Source of the DNA: Diatrype stigma
Taxonomy: Eukaryota > Ascomycota > Sordariomycetes > Xylariales > Diatrypaceae
Assembly (NCBI GenBank): GCA_022225965.2
Contig: JAKJXP020000050.1
Span: 124,001 to 188,000, forward strand
Reading direction: 5' to 3'
DNA: 64,000 bases
Shown here: positions 20,818 through 35,609 of the stretch, in pieces
Layout: each line of letters opens with the position of its first letter
How positions within the stretch are numbered: position 1 is the stretch's first letter
The notes under the pieces: generated by a model
Told to the model about the DNA's origin: nothing
Database searches by the model: none
Seen by the model: the letters and a program-made list of their open reading frames with translations, nothing else
Translations under genes and position numbers: made by a program

Positions 20818-22465
20818 TACTCTTTTGTTAACAGACCGCTAGTCTAATTGAAATGCATTTTCCTTCTTGTCTGATATACCAGACGGGTTACAAAATGCGT
20901 AGCGAGATACCACCAGCCTTTCTAACTTGGCAATTACCCCGATATATGACCTACCTAGATAGGGGGCAGATAGGGGGGCAGATAGGGGGCCTTGGATTAC
21001 CTAATACGGCGGATCACCTACTAGTGGCTCGGCGCCCCTTATATAGGTACAGAGCTCTTTCACCACTTTCGGTACCACTTAGGACAAGAGATGAAAATTA
21101 AGTTTCCTTCTTTATGGCTTCGGCGTCGTATCTCGGTCTACCCAGTCTACATTTTTATGTCAGTGGATGATACTGTGACTTCACTCGCAGGCGGCACCAG
21201 TGTTCCCTTCCGTTACTGGATTCGCTTCTGGATGATTTGTCAAACATGCTGGTCGGGGAATTTCCACCATGCATCGGGGCTGTGCTAAAGTAAATGACGT
21301 ATGATTTCCTTAGAGACAGGCCCATTTCAGCCTCAGGGGGGTGACATCGAGCACGACGCTGCACCTGCAGTGGGGGCGGGAATTGCACGATGTGTCTCAA
21401 ATGCTAGCATTGCGCCCCATTCCAAGGGTAACAATTGTCATACCGACATGCCCCTTTGTAGACTTTTCGCACGCCCGGTCGCATGGCAGGAATGGCGGTA
21501 TAGGGCAACTAGGATGCAACCCTACGAGTATTAATGGAAACCCTGAAACTACCTCGTGGGCTGGTATGGATTTATGCCCCCAATGTTGCACTGCAGTTGT
21601 GAGGAGCAATCGAATCGTGCGTGGCCGCCAAGCGGCTTGCCAGATACCGGATAGCGGCAGACAAGTAACCACGTTGAATGCAAGTAACCATTTCTCTCCA
21701 GTGACGGCGTTTTACCAACTAATCGACCAGTGCGCTATAAATTACTAAGTCTTCTTTGTATCCTCTGGGTGGTTGAAAAATCGTGGCTACGCCATCGTAA
21801 TACAAATCACTACTGTATACCATGTCTCGCATATTGATGACTATATGATACCTGCAGTGGGCCGAAGTCGTCGGCCTACTCGGTAACTCAGGTTCGGTCA
21901 AAGTGACTGACCAAGGGGGCAATATGTATGGAAGAGTAACCACATAATTGTACAAGCTATCTACTGGAGTCTAGACATGTCTAAAGGAAAGACAAGATCG
22001 CGCACAGCGAGCAGGAACGATGAGTCGCTCGGCTCGGTCGGCTCTTCTATACAGAGGGGCAAAGGTGCAATGGCACACAAGCCCTACTTGGGGTCCCAGT
22101 AGCATTCAACAAGGATACCGTTGCACAAGACATGCATGGTGTTGGGCAACGTGGACGTGAGGTCAACTGCGTGGTCAACACATCCTTCCCAAACTCAGCC
22201 GTCGAGGCTCGACAGTCCTAGAAGCTTTCCACACTTATACTGGTATGGTTCGCACTTTCGGTGACCTGCCCTTTCCAAACCCTTTCTTACGCATACAAGA
22301 GCCGGCGAGAGAAGGGAGAGTAAAGGGGTGTTGAACAAGACGGCTCCCTCAACCTTTCTGATTATATAAGTATCCATTTCAGACTTCCAATCTTCGGAAT
22401 AGGTATTCATCGTGAACGATTGGATTCCCCGTACAGTCCAACACGGTGTCATAAAATAATACCCA
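20818..22465. other. Intergenic DNA, no supported gene
   Basis: This contains an AGATAGGGGGC tandem run at about 20958-20992. ORFs at 21301-21748 on both strands show no domain. Nothing else is recognised. Confidence 0.45.
20958..20992 (+). repeat. Short G-rich tandem repeat
   Basis: About three copies of AGATAGGGGG(G)C in a row. Confidence 0.7.
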
Positions 22466-24162
22466 ATGGAGATGGAGGGTGATGGCCTCATGGCCATCAA
22501 GCTACTCTGGGGACTTCTGGCGATGACGATGATCGTCGTGTCTTTACGCGTCTATACTCGCATCTTCGTGGTGCACTCGTACGGAGCAGACGACAATGTG
22601 TACAACCTAGCGTTCGTAAGTGACCCGGTCGCATCCACGTTCAGCGAAACGCCCGACGAGGCACATGCGCAATGGCTATTATATCTTGCTAACAATGTCG
22701 GCGGGTGTCTATGTGTTTGTTCCCAGCTCTTTCTGTTGCTTTACACCGTGTCTATCACCGTCTCCGCTCGCTTTGGCTTCGGCCAGGACACGATGGATGT
22801 AGCAGAGGGGGACCGCGCAAAGGCTATGCTTTGGGAGCTCATCGGCCAGACGTGTGCCATCTTGGGCACGGCCATAGCGAAGGTATCGCTCGGTCTCTTC
22901 CTACAGCGTCTTGTCACAGGGTTAGCGATCAAGGCGGCTCTATGGGCAGCAATGGGTATCCTGATAGGAGCATCTATCTCTACATGCTTCGTCCTCTGGC
23001 TTCAGGTGGGTACCGGTTTGACGTTGAGACAAGCCCCCCCCAATCATTCCACTTTTTCAGGAGTAAGACAGAAACTGACTTATGCTACAGTACGTGGCAT
23101 TGACACCTTTACCATCCAGTCTATGCTCATGGCTACATTTCTAAGAACATATAATATGGTTAAGGCTGCTGACGTATAGCAGGTGCTCGCCACCATCTTA
23201 CTTTTGGGATCGGAGTATCCCTCACGGCTACTGCTACACCAAAGTAGCAACTGTATACATGGTTCTCAGTGGTACAGGCTTCCAACGTCCGAGCTATACA
23301 ACCTCCACCCTTTCCTACTAACTATAAGTCCAGTACTCTGCGTAACCGTCGATTTCCTGTTCCCCATGGTACCGTGGTTATTTGTCTGGAATCTCCAGCT
23401 TCCTCGAAAGGAGAGGGTTATCGTTCTGGCTAGTATGAGTCTGGGTTTCATGTGAGTAAGCTGGGCCATGCCATGTACCCCCTATCCTTCGCCCCCGCTC
23501 GGCTTGGACTGGTATCATAGCATATGAACATTCCTGCTGACACATTCGCCCTCAGTGCTGGAGGATTTGGGATTCAGCGGTCGCTCCAGGTTGCCAAGCT
23601 ATCGAGCGACAATTACTTGAGTACGCCACCACCCACCAACCAACTAGACACCGATTGAAGCACCCCTCTCGCTAACTTCAGCTCTTCCCCTGAAGAGGAG
23701 ACCGTGGGCCTCATTGTATGGACCGCAGCCGAGATGGCCGTCACGCTCTTCTGCATTGGCATCCCGGCCTCCCGGTCCCTCTGCAAGCAGTTCCGAGACA
23801 GGCTCGTCTCGGAACACAACAGCGACTACAAGAAGAAAGTCCAGCAGTTGTACGGGCTCCGCAGAACCAGCGGGAGCCAGGGCCAGGGGGCACGCCGACT
23901 GGAAGAAGGCGACAACATCGATGCGAGTATGACTCCTCCGTCACTACCCCCACCACCCGTCAGTCATCATCGCCATCACCACCATCACACCGGCCGACCG
24001 ATGGCGCTCGGAGGTCCATATGCTACCACTTCCTTGATCACAGGACCGAGACGCGTGCAGTGCTACAACAAGAGCGATGAACAGGTTCTGCTGGAACCCC
24101 CTGCGTCCGGCCAGGATGCCGGGATCCGGATTACCGAGGAGTTCCGCGTTACGAGGACGTGA
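22466..24162 (+). CDS. Fungal rhodopsin-like integral membrane protein, possibly frameshifted
   Basis: Exons 22466..22615, 22727..23005, 23183..23271, 23334..23451, 23556..23620 and 23696..24162 match the fungal rhodopsin/SAT20-like multi-pass family in order. Landmarks are LRVYTRIFVVHSYGADDN, LFLLLYTVSITVSARFGFGQ, CSPPSYFWDRSIPHGYCYTK, VDFLFPMVPWLFVWNLQLP and TVGLIVWTAAEMAVTLF. Introns 1, 3, 4 and 5 close in phase; intron 5 uses a less common AAG acceptor. Between exon 2 (ends CAG, phase 0) and exon 3 (WDR frame) the phase is off by one with any canonical GT-AG pair I could find. Either a real frameshift or an unusual splice is present. Such proteins have seven membrane helices and a soluble, disordered tail; here the tail has a His-rich run (about 23965-23987). 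Role unknown; it is not a retinal-binding opsin by sequence. Confidence 0.65.
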
Positions 24163-24955
24163 TTCTCTGTATATGTATGTAAGTATATATGTACGTAGTT
24201 CGCGAGAGAAACTTGGAATCTATTAACTAGCATGTCACGCGCGGAGATATTGGCCGCTACACCCCCGGATACGGGACCTATTACGTCGGCCACAGCGGGT
24301 CTCGTGAGTGTGAGTGAAGAGATCGATGGTTCGAGATGCTAGGAGCCCTGAATTCCCACCTCTTGTCAACAAGGACTCCGACAAGGCGGCTGATTTATTC
24401 ATCAAGATCGATGATCTATCCCGGTATAGCTGGCTACGACCGGGCGGAACGGAGGGGATATAGATCGTGATGAGGAGAAAACAAGGCATGGTATGATGCG
24501 AGAGTCTGGACAACTCGCAAGTGATTCTAGACGAGTCTGACGTGTCAATTAGATCAATATAGATCTAGTTACCCCGTGGTTCTTGAAGGGTCTGAGGTGA
24601 CCTGATTGGAAATTTTAACTAGCAAGCGCTGTAAATGAACGACCCAGAGTGTCCATCCGTAGCTCAATGAAACAAACCTCCCTGATGAACCAAGAGAATG
24701 CGGCAGACGACGTAACTAGAGAAAATGACGCGGAACACCATGGACACGTGCGCTGAAGACAGTCGTAAGGGATATAAGTATGTACAGCTAAACCAGGGAT
24801 ACCTTCAAGTATCTTCGCCTTTTTAAATACAAGAACCCCCCGAACGCCGTTGAAAATGCAGTCTACATCCCCTGCCCGACCTTATGCTTATTTTCGATTT
24901 TCGTCCACTAGCAGGATTACATCAAACGAGCGTGGCTCTCCATTCATTCCAATTC
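24163..24955. other. Intergenic DNA between convergent genes
   Basis: 3' flanks of the rhodopsin-like gene and of the sulfite reductase gene. No gene or RNA seen. Confidence 0.5.
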
Positions 24956-27900
24956 TCATTCCTCATCGGACTCCTCTTCCGCGACCTATAAATATCGGTT
25001 AGTCGATGGTTTCATTTCGTTACGCCCTTTTCCGTCATGCAACCAGGGGGGAAGGGAAGGGGGAGAGAAAGAGAGATGAGAAGTTCAACTTACATTATCG
25101 TGGAAGTTCTGTCCATCCGTAGTCGCGACGATAACACCGACACGGATGCAGAAGTCGCCGAAGCGCTCGCCATCCTCGCGCTCGGCTGCGTATCGCTTGA
25201 ACAGGGGGCGCATAATAGCCAAGATCTCGTCCTCCTTGATGCTGGAGCGGTAGAGCTTGTTGAGGCGCTGGCCGTGGTACCCCCCGCCGAGGTACATGTT
25301 GTAGGCGCCGTAGGCCTTGCCGACGAAGGCGACCTCGGCGAGCCAGGGCCGGGCGCAGCCGTTGGGGCAGCCGGTCATGCGCATGACGATCGACTCGGAC
25401 CGGAGGCCGGCCTCCTCGAGGCAGCCCTCCAGCTTGGTGATCAGCTGCGGCAGGTACCGCTCCGACTCGGCCATGGCCAGGCCGCACGTGGGGAAGGCCA
25501 CGCAAGCCGACGAGCTGAGCCGTAGGCCCGAGAACTGTATGTTGTCGAGCTTGTACTCGCGCATCAGCGCCTTGATGTTGTCCAAGTCGGCGTCCGACAC
25601 GTTGGACAGGATCAGGTGCTGGTTGCCCGTCAGGCGGAACTCGCCCTTGTGCTGGTGGGCGATGGCGCGCAGCCCCGTCTTCATCCGGAAGTCGGCCGTG
25701 TCCTCGATCCGGCCGTTCTCGATGAAGAAGGTGAAGTGGTTCAGGCCGTGCTCGTCGCGCTGCCAGCCGAACGTGTCGACGTTGCTCTGGAAGTGGAAGG
25801 CGCGCGCGGGCTCGAACGCCCGCCCCCACAGCGCCTCCACCTTGCCCCGGAACACGTCCACGCCCATGTCGTCGATCGTGTACTTAAGGCGTGCGTGCTT
25901 CCGGTTCTTGCGGTCTCCGTGGTCGCGCTGCACCAACATGATCTTCTCGCACGCGATGTGCACCTCCTCCGTCGAGACGAAGCCGAACATGCGCCCCGTC
26001 TGTGGGTACGTCTTCTTGTTGTTGTGGGTGGCGCCCATACCGCCTCCCGCCAGGAGGTTGAAGCCCACCAGGTGGCCATCGTCGCCCTTGATGGCGATAA
26101 GGCCGATGTCGTGCGCGTACACGTCCGTGTCGTTGTGGGGCGGGATCGCGATCGTGATCTTAAACTTACGGGGCAGATACGTGGGCCCGTACAGTGGCTC
26201 GAAGTCCTGTACGGCATCACCGGCCACCTGCGACTTCTTGCCGTCGTCGTCCGTGAGCCAGATCTCGTGGTAGGCCGTAGTGGACGGGAGCAGATGGTCG
26301 CTAATCGTCTTGGAGCAGGCCCATACTTCCTTGTGGTACTCGGACTGCGTGGGCAGAGAACTGCACATGACGTTCCGGTTGACGTCACCGCAGGCCGCAA
26401 TGGTAGTCATGAGGGCTCGGTTGATAGCTTGCATGGCAGGCTTGAGCTTGCCCTTGACGACGCCGTGGAACTGAAAGGTCTGTCTCGTCGTAAGCTTCAT
26501 CGTCTCGTTGCCCAGAGCGTTGCTGATATCGTCCATCTGTATCCATTGCTTAGCAGTAGAAACACCACCGGGCAATCTGCATCGGATCATGAACGAATAG
26601 GCCGGCTCGAGACCCTGCGCTTTCCGCTCGTCACGGATGTCACGGTCGTCTTGCATGTAAGTGCCGTGGAACTTGGTAAGTTGCTGGTCGGAGGCCGAGA
26701 TCGCACCGGTGCTGGGATCGTTCAGGCCCTCGACGATAGTACCGCGGAGGTAGTTGGATGCAAGCTTGATATCCTCGTTAGTGATTGGCGGAGGCTCCTC
26801 AGGCAGACCCTCAACGTTCGCAACGCCAAGCGCTTGCCAGATCTTTGGCTCCCATTCCGCATACCCGGTTTGATACCCATCCGGATCTTGATCATCACCG
26901 AGTCCTACTTCGGCCAGCCGCTTGCCGCCGAAGGTCGCAAGAACCCTATCGAGATCCTTGGCAGGCTTGTTGTAGTAGACCTTGTCTTCCTTCCTAGGCC
27001 AGTAGTGCTTGTCTCCAAGACCGAATACCGAGTAGTTGACGGAGGCCAGGTCCAGGTCTGTGTTGTCCTTGATGGCATCCCACAAAGGCTTGCCGTTCTG
27101 AGGGAACTCTCCTTGACCGGCGGTCGAACTGATGAACACGATGTTCTCCTCTGATGACAAATCCTCGACAGGGTAGTCCTCCATCGCCAAGACAGTAGTT
27201 TTGAGCCCTCTAGCGCGTCCTCGCGTACCCAGTCGCTTTGCTAGATTCTGTGCGTTACCATTGTCTGAGGCGAATAGAATGGTGAGCGGCGCGCCAAATA
27301 GTCCCTCTAGCAGCTGGTTGTATGCGTCCTTGGCTTTCCGCTTCTGCTGCGCACGAACCTCTGTACCGAAGTCTTGCGAGAGACTCGCGGCATATGCCGG
27401 CTCCCGTCGCATCAGTTGAGTTAATTTGTTATCCCTCTCGAGGAAGTCCTTGAGCTCCTTCTTGACTCGCTCTGAATCCAGAGAAAAGTTGGGCTCGCCC
27501 TTGTCCTCGTTGGCCGGGTTCCATCGGTAAAGGGGCCAATAGCCCAGGTCAACAGCCTTCTTGGTCTCCTGCAGGACGGTCAACGGGGAATCGTGCTCGC
27601 CGAAGTAGGGCAGGTATGCCAGGACGACGGAGGGTCCGTTGAACTTATCGGCCTCTGCCATCGCCTGGAGAACTTGCGTATACGAACTGTAGACCGCGGT
27701 CGAGGCGACATATGCGTTGCCGAAGTTCATGGCGTATAAACCGATATCCTTCTTCCGCCTCTCCGCATCCGCAGCAGCTCTTTCAGAGTATGGCGTCGAG
27801 TCGATGATGAGCATGTTCACATTCTCCCCAGAGGCTAGTACGTGGTGGACACCAGAGTTGCCTAGATCGTATGCCCACGCATCGGATCCGACAAGCCATA

Positions 27901-29903
27901 GCGACTCCTTTTGGAAAAGACCCTTGCTAGCTAAGAGCTGACGCGCAATGGGGGATCCATCCGTTTCCAGACGTGCGACCACATCGTCGGCGATCTCTCC
28001 AGCCTTTGCGGCATCCTCAGCACTAGCCGCCCACTTTGCAAGCCAGTTGACTGGCGATTCCGTGATGAAGGAGCCGGTGCTGGCTGCCTGCTTTACCTCC
28101 TTGATAAATCTCTGGCGGTGTTCCTTGCGGGCAAGTAGTGATCCGAAACCGAATTCGGGGCTAGCAGCGATCCTGGTCGATATACCGGCATGTTGGGAGG
28201 TGAGCGCATTCGCAAGGTATGTTCTCTTGCCAAAGAGTTGATCGAGGATCTTCGTGTATGCAGTCTCAAGCTTCGGTTGTTCCAAGCCTTGCGTCTTGTC
28301 CTCGATGATTTCGTGCTTGATCCCCACCTCTAAGTTCTGAAGAGGCTTGTCGGAAGCCAGGTTCTGAAAGATGCCCTTCAGTGCTTGCTGGATAGTATCA
28401 GGGGCGATATAGCCAAGTTGGTGACCAACAATGACCTCAACACCACCCAATCCACTCTTGACCGAGGTCAGAACGTCGATGAGCACCGGTCCCCACTTGG
28501 TTGTCTTCCTCGAAACCTGCTCTAGAACTGCGATGCGCTTGACAGATTTCGGGATGGACTCCAGAAGCTTAGCACCCAGCCATGGCCTGTACAACCTTGC
28601 TGTGATGAGACCGGCCTTGGCGTAGATATCGTGCGGCTTGGCGGCATCGAGCGCCTCGGCGAAGAGGCCAGCATCGGAACCAAACACGAAGATGGCCTTA
28701 TCTGCGGTTTCGGGGCCCGACCACTCGAAAGCGTGGTATTCTCGCCCAGTAAGTGCCTTGAGCTGGGCCCATATCCCCATGAGGTACTTGTAGATATCCT
28801 CGGAGGAGATAGGTTGGGGAGAGCTCTCGATCGTGGTGGCGGCTGACGTTACACTCGGCGGGGCGCTCTCGTTACTTCGTTCGCTCGACTTTTCCGATCC
28901 TTGAGAAGACGTGACCTTGGAAGCAGCTCCCAGAATGGTCGAATCGGCAAGACCACTGGCTCCCGAGCGACCAGAAGCCGGGTTCTCTGGTTGGATAGGG
29001 GATGTTACGAATCTCCCATCATCTGCATATATGCCCGACTCGGGCACTGAGCCAGCTTGGTACCGGCGCACGTCATCGAGGTTGAGTAGCTGGGTCACCA
29101 CCTCACTGTTCTCGAGAGAAATCGGGTTGTCCAGAGAGCAGGTAGCGGGGTCGAAGAAGTGGATGACACCTTTTCCGGAGCGGACGGCTAGAGCGTGCGC
29201 ACTCACGGCCATATCCTGAGCCTCCTGCAGCGATTCCGACTGCAGGAAAGTCCATCCTGAGTTCCTGATGGCAGTTATGGCGGAGTAGTCGGGAGACTGA
29301 GCTGGGGACAAAGACACATGAAGCACAACCGGGTAATTGGCAAGTTTATAAAGGTGAGGAATGGACGGCAGAAGGATGGCTGAAGTAGTAGTTACGGAGA
29401 CAAGATTGCCCGAGCGAATAGGCGTGAATACAGAAAGGAGAGGGTCTGTGTTATGTCTGACGGAAAGTATCTATAATCATACACTGATCAGTCAACTGCC
29501 TCTTTCTTCGAGTAGTTCGAATTTACCTCTGGTACTGCGCCGGCGGCCTTGGAGACCAACCCGGGGTCCTTCCGGCCAGCATAGGTTTTGAGGTGAGGTG
29601 AGAACGCCGACTCCTGTCCTTGTGAGGGCTGGACAGAGACGACTACATCGCTAGCGAGATATGCGATTCGCGCAACTGTGAAGACACATATACGTCAGCG
29701 TCAGAGGACTTATGGCGGCGCAACGGACTTGCTGCGATAGCTGAGTCTATGATGGTACGATGATGCATTGCATGGTGAAAGGCTACATGACGCAAACACA
29801 TACCTGCCTCTTCAGGCGTGCGAACCTGAGCATCTGAGGTCGCCATGGCGGTCTTGTTTCTGGAGGAAGCAGTAGAGTCCGCCTTGCCAAAGAGGAAGGA
29901 CAT
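24956..29903 (-). CDS. MET5: Sulfite reductase (NADPH) hemoprotein beta subunit
   Basis: Model: complement(join(24956..24985, 25094..29470, 29527..29675, 29804..29903)), 1551 aa, with all phases closing. The start is MSFLFGKADSTASS. The enzyme reduces sulfite to sulfide in the cytosol with the flavoprotein alpha subunit, using siroheme and a 4Fe-4S cluster. Order of domains: pyruvate-ferredoxin-oxidoreductase-like N-terminal half (KTYAGRKDPGLVSKAAGAVP across to about residue 750), flavodoxin-like domain (PLTILFASDNGNAQNLAKR, about 810-960), then nitrite/sulfite reductase repeats with TRQTFQFHGVVKGKL. The cluster/siroheme cysteines are CVAFPTC (about 1406-1412) and TGCPNGC (about 1450-1455). 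Length fits fungal Met5 (about 1450-1550 aa). A last 30-nt exon adds the acidic tail VAEEESDEE; without splicing the frame would stop two codons after DN. Coding GC rises toward the 3' end. Confidence 0.95.
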
Positions 29904-30983
29904 TTTGATATCAAGCCCCTCAACTGGCGAGCGGTGCTTTAGAAGTAGTTTCGATAGAGAGAGGAATCCAGCTAGGCGGTCCCACGACAGGACCTAAGCA
30001 TGTAGCCACTGATAGCCTGGGCAGGCGAGGGATAGGCGCTGGACAGGCGCTGGGTAGCTTCTACCGTGGCCTGCCGTGGCTCAACACCCCGAATTTACAC
30101 CATTTGCCCCGCAATGCGACGAGTTTAGCATTGTCCAAGTCCATTCACTATAAAAGTCTACGATTGCGTGATCGCCCAAGCCACCAATCGCCTTCGTTGC
30201 CTTGGTCAGATCCAGCTGTTTGGCTTGGTCTTGGCAAATTGAAACTGTCATTTTGCCGCATTAGGAAATTCTGGAGAACGGCAGTCGGTTCCACTAGGCT
30301 GGTCTGGAGTCTCGTCTCAGCCGCCCGAGACCCGCAAGTATTCCTGTCAGTGAGGGAGTCACCGGGTTGGGAGTCTGGGAGTCTGGGAGTGTACTAAAGG
30401 TCAGTATGTATGTATGTATGTACGATACAAGCAGACGAGTAAATTCCTGGCTTCCACGTGATCCCATTGTGCAGCGTTAACCGAAGGCATTTTATTACTA
30501 GGTTTTGAAGAAGAAAATGAATAACATAAAATGAAATAAAAAGCAATTGCTGCACTGAAACATATGAGGCAATTATCAACCTCAGCCAGGTAGACATCGG
30601 GTTGATCGCGGGGTTGACGTATCAATACATCGTACAGCTTAGATAATCACTCAACTACCTCTACCTTAGTAGATCCATGTGAAAATTCCTGCGTCATAGA
30701 TAGCCGGCCACCCGCCCCACGAAATTTCTGTGCAAGGCTCAAGCACACAAGATGCCGTCCGAGATCCGCAGGCGCAGGATCACGACATGCCGTCGTCGAA
30801 TTGTACCATTGCTAAAACAAATCCCGAACGAGAATCACGGCCGCCCATCGGAAGGTCAGAAGGCGTGATTGCAAATAACCCATGGCTTGAAAGTTTTGCT
30901 GTTGGGGTTGCTTGCGGTTTACGAGAATGATACCAAGGTCTTACTATGCAATGCCGAAAAACCTACAGTACTAACATCCATGG

Positions 30984-31006
30984 CATGACATGACATGACA
31001 TGACAT
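30984..31006 (+). repeat. (CATGA)n microsatellite
   Basis: Pentanucleotide CATGA repeated about four and a half times. Confidence 0.85.
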
Positions 31007-32867
31007 GCAAAGAACAGAGATAGGCAAATCCCGTGGCAATTGCGGCATTATCAACGCGTGTTCGTATTGTGACTCCATATTGTGACTCCATATTGTACTG
31101 TAACTAGTACCTACCTACTCTACCAGAGCGCTCACTTCGACTCTACCGATGTATGTTCCGAATACAAAATGTCCCACGTGTTTGCGTGGAACCCTGACTT
31201 TTCAACCGGCCAGCCAGCCGGCCTCGATCGAAGTGATATGCGTGCGTTCCAAGCCTCATCTAACAGATCTGTGGCTGAGTACCCCACCTTACCAGGTTGA
31301 GGTTAAATCTGGATCACGGCCGTTGATCGGAGGGGAGCATCCCACATAGAAGTTTCAAGGTTATACTCCGTAGCTATGTACCTACCTATAGTCTTCGAGA
31401 ATTGTTCGCAACAGAACCCCTGAATTGGTGGATAACACTGCAACAACCGTAGCAAAAGCGAAGGTATACACTGATAAATACAAACTAAATGGAATTGTGG
31501 TCAAGTCACCACCTGTAGTTATGAGCTTGCTGCTCTGCTATAAATTCTCTCAACAGCTAACCCCCCCAACGACCAGGCACATGGAGAAGGCCATTGGGAT
31601 CGACTTTACCACGAGGTTCCCCTCATCCCTCATCCGATAATCGTATGTGGTAGACATTTCTCAAAGGTCACGTATAACAGCATCTAGCTAGCTACCGGTA
31701 GACTTTGGATGATTGACCTACAATAAGATTGGCGTTTGTTTGGCAAGGGGAACTTTCGCTAATCCGGTATCTCGCCATATGCAAACTCAAATGAACACTC
31801 TATGCCCACTTCTCACCTACTGTCGACTCGACCAGGTTGACTCAAGCGGTAGACCTAGATATAAAAGAATGGTTTGCCTGGTGAGTGCACAGGCGTACGT
31901 GACATGCGACCACCCATGTTTTATTGAGTGCGTACGTTGACCCGAGAAAAAGAACTCTCATACGGGAAAGCTTTTCCGATCCCGATTACTGGCCTCCGGT
32001 TTCCCGCCCGTCCCCGCCCCTCACCCCGTAACGTCACTGGCTTAACGTGGGGTCAATTCCCTGCGCAGCACCAGACGATAAACGACAGGAGCTCTACTTA
32101 CTATGAAGCGAGACCGAGGGTTCTCGTACCAAGGTGAAATCATGCAAGTCGTGCATTCCAACCCACGTTCCCCCATAGCAACAAGGCAGCGCGCATGAAA
32201 ATCGGGAGGGATCTTGCATGAGTAGCAGCGCCATTCTTCTTACCTGGGTAATTGTAATTGATCGATAATTCCTTGATTATTTCAGTATTCCGCCCGCCCG
32301 CCCGTATCAGCAACTCAGCGTACCTCGTGATTCATGAACGCCCTGGTTTCCAGGTGCAGTAGCAGCAGCAGCAGTCTCTCGCGTCTGGCTTACTCTGCGA
32401 CATTTAAAGCGTCACTACCGCATGCTGTGAAGACGCCGAATATATCCAGATCTATCATCAAAACCCAGCTTCACTGTAGGGCGTTTGCGAAGTAAGTACA
32501 CCTAGTTGATTTCTTCGGACCTGTAACACCGTGTTTCTCCACGCCTTTACCTGCTATAGTAGACTCTGAGCACCTGCTTCAGCACTTGGAAGCTACCGGG
32601 ACCCTGAAGACCCTTATAGGACACCAAGTGGGGTTCCAAAGCTACCCTCCCGTCGTATGCATCCGGATGTAGCTCATCTTGCTGCAACTCAATGCCAGAA
32701 ACCCTCCATCCGTCGATCCAAGCACCAATAACGCGCACAGCAAGATAAAACCAGCCCCCTAGAACGCCTCCCATATACTAACAAGACACCTCGTTCCTCT
32801 CCTCGACCAGTAGTACGTCCCGACATTGCCGTTCCGGTTCCGACCAACACATCCCACCTACCCCACT

Positions 32868-32898
32868 ACCACCAACACCAACACCAACACCAACACAC
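32868..32898 (+). repeat. (ACCAAC)n repeat in the leader of the isomerase gene
   Basis: Hexanucleotide ACCAAC-type repeat directly upstream of the ATG at 32914; likely within the 5' untranslated region. Confidence 0.75.
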
Positions 32899-32913
32899 CC
32901 CGCCGCCGCCGCA

Positions 32914-33789
32914 ATGAGCATCGAGCCGCCCCTGCCGGTCCCGGTAGCGACGGCCGGCGACCTCGTCGAGTCGGCGAAGCGGGCCGCGGGGCGCAAGGCC
33001 GTCGAGGACTACCTGGACCCGTCGTACACGTACATCGGGATCGGCAGCGGCAGCACGATCAAGTACGTGGTGGAGGCGATCGCCTCGATGCCGCGGGCGG
33101 CGACGTCGCGGATGAAGTTCGTGCCGACAGGCTCGCAGTCCAAGGGCCTGATCCGCGAGGCCGGCCTGCGCGTGCTCGCCATCGACGACCTCGTGCTCGA
33201 GTTCAGCGAGTACGTCCCCGGCCAGCAGTACATCGACGTGTGCTTCGACGGCGCCGACGAGGTCGACCCGGACCTCAACTGCATCAAGGGCGGCGGCGCC
33301 TGCCACTACCAGGAGAAGCTGGTGGCCAAGTTCAGCCGCCGCTTCGTCTGCGTCGCCGACTACCGCAAGCGCGTGCCCCGCCTGCTGACCACCTGGGCCG
33401 CCGGCGTCCCCATCGAGGTGCAGCCCCTGGCCACCGAGGCCGTGCGCCGCGAGCTGCTGCTGCTCGGCAGCATCAAGCCCCACATCCGGTCCGGCCTGCC
33501 CGGCAAGGCCGGCGAGATCGTCACCGACAACGGGAACCACGTGGTGGACGCGCCCTTCCCGCCGCTGCTGCTGGGCGCCGAGGCCGATCGCGCGGATCCC
33601 GCCAAGGGCCTCTGGACCGTCGACGCGCTGGCCGCCCGCATCAAGAGCATCAGCGGCGTGCTCGAGGTCGGCATCTTCTGCGGCTTGTCGGGGCCCGAGG
33701 CCAAGCTGCTGGGCAAGGGCGGCGAGAAGCCCGTGAAGGTCTACTTCGGCATGCAGGACGGTTCGGTCGAGACTATAGGGAGTGGTTGA
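32914..33789 (+). CDS. RKI1: Ribose-5-phosphate isomerase A
   Basis: Single exon, 291 aa; the start is the first ATG after a CA-rich leader. The enzyme interconverts ribose-5-phosphate and ribulose-5-phosphate in the cytosolic pentose phosphate pathway. The phosphate-binding GIGSGST is at residues 42-48. The active-site FDGADEVD is at 111-118 (Asp112 and Asp115), KGGGACHYQEK at 125-135 with Lys125 and the catalytic Glu134, and VTDNGN further on. All residues known to be catalytic in the family are kept, although the usual KGGGGA(H/L) is KGGGACHY. The C-terminus ends after YFGMQDGSVETIGSG. The coding region is strongly GC-rich and intron-free. Some filamentous fungi carry more than one RpiA paralogue, so this may not be the only copy. 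Confidence 0.92.
   Translation: MSIEPPLPVPVATAGDLVESAKRAAGRKAVEDYLDPSYTYIGIGSGSTIKYVVEAIASMPRAATSRMKFVPTGSQSKGLIREAGLRVLAIDDLVLEFSEYVPGQQYIDVCFDGADEVDPDLNCIKGGGACHYQEKLVAKFSRRFVCVADYRKRVPRLLTTWAAGVPIEVQPLATEAVRRELLLLGSIKPHIRSGLPGKAGEIVTDNGNHVVDAPFPPLLLGAEADRADPAKGLWTVDALAARIKSISGVLEVGIFCGLSGPEAKLLGKGGEKPVKVYFGMQDGSVETIGSG

Positions 33790-35609
<1,820 letters not shown>

Larger units (their letters stand above)
29904..32913. other. Three-kilobase intergenic region
   Basis: Lies between the divergent sulfite reductase (minus) and ribose-5-phosphate isomerase (plus) genes. It contains a CACGTG E-box at 30456-30461, a (CATGA)n run (30984-31006), a duplicated GTGACTCCATATT unit at about 31070-31100, and (CAG)n-like sequence near 32362-32375. 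No ORF has recognisable domains or splice support. Confidence 0.5.

Noticed and set aside
25616..27154. 512-codon plus-strand ORF opposite sulfite reductase
   Set aside because: It is the antisense shadow of a highly conserved enzyme and has Val/Leu/Arg-biased composition.
30984..31006. CRISPR-like repeat
   Set aside because: It is a plain pentanucleotide microsatellite without spacers, in a eukaryotic genome.
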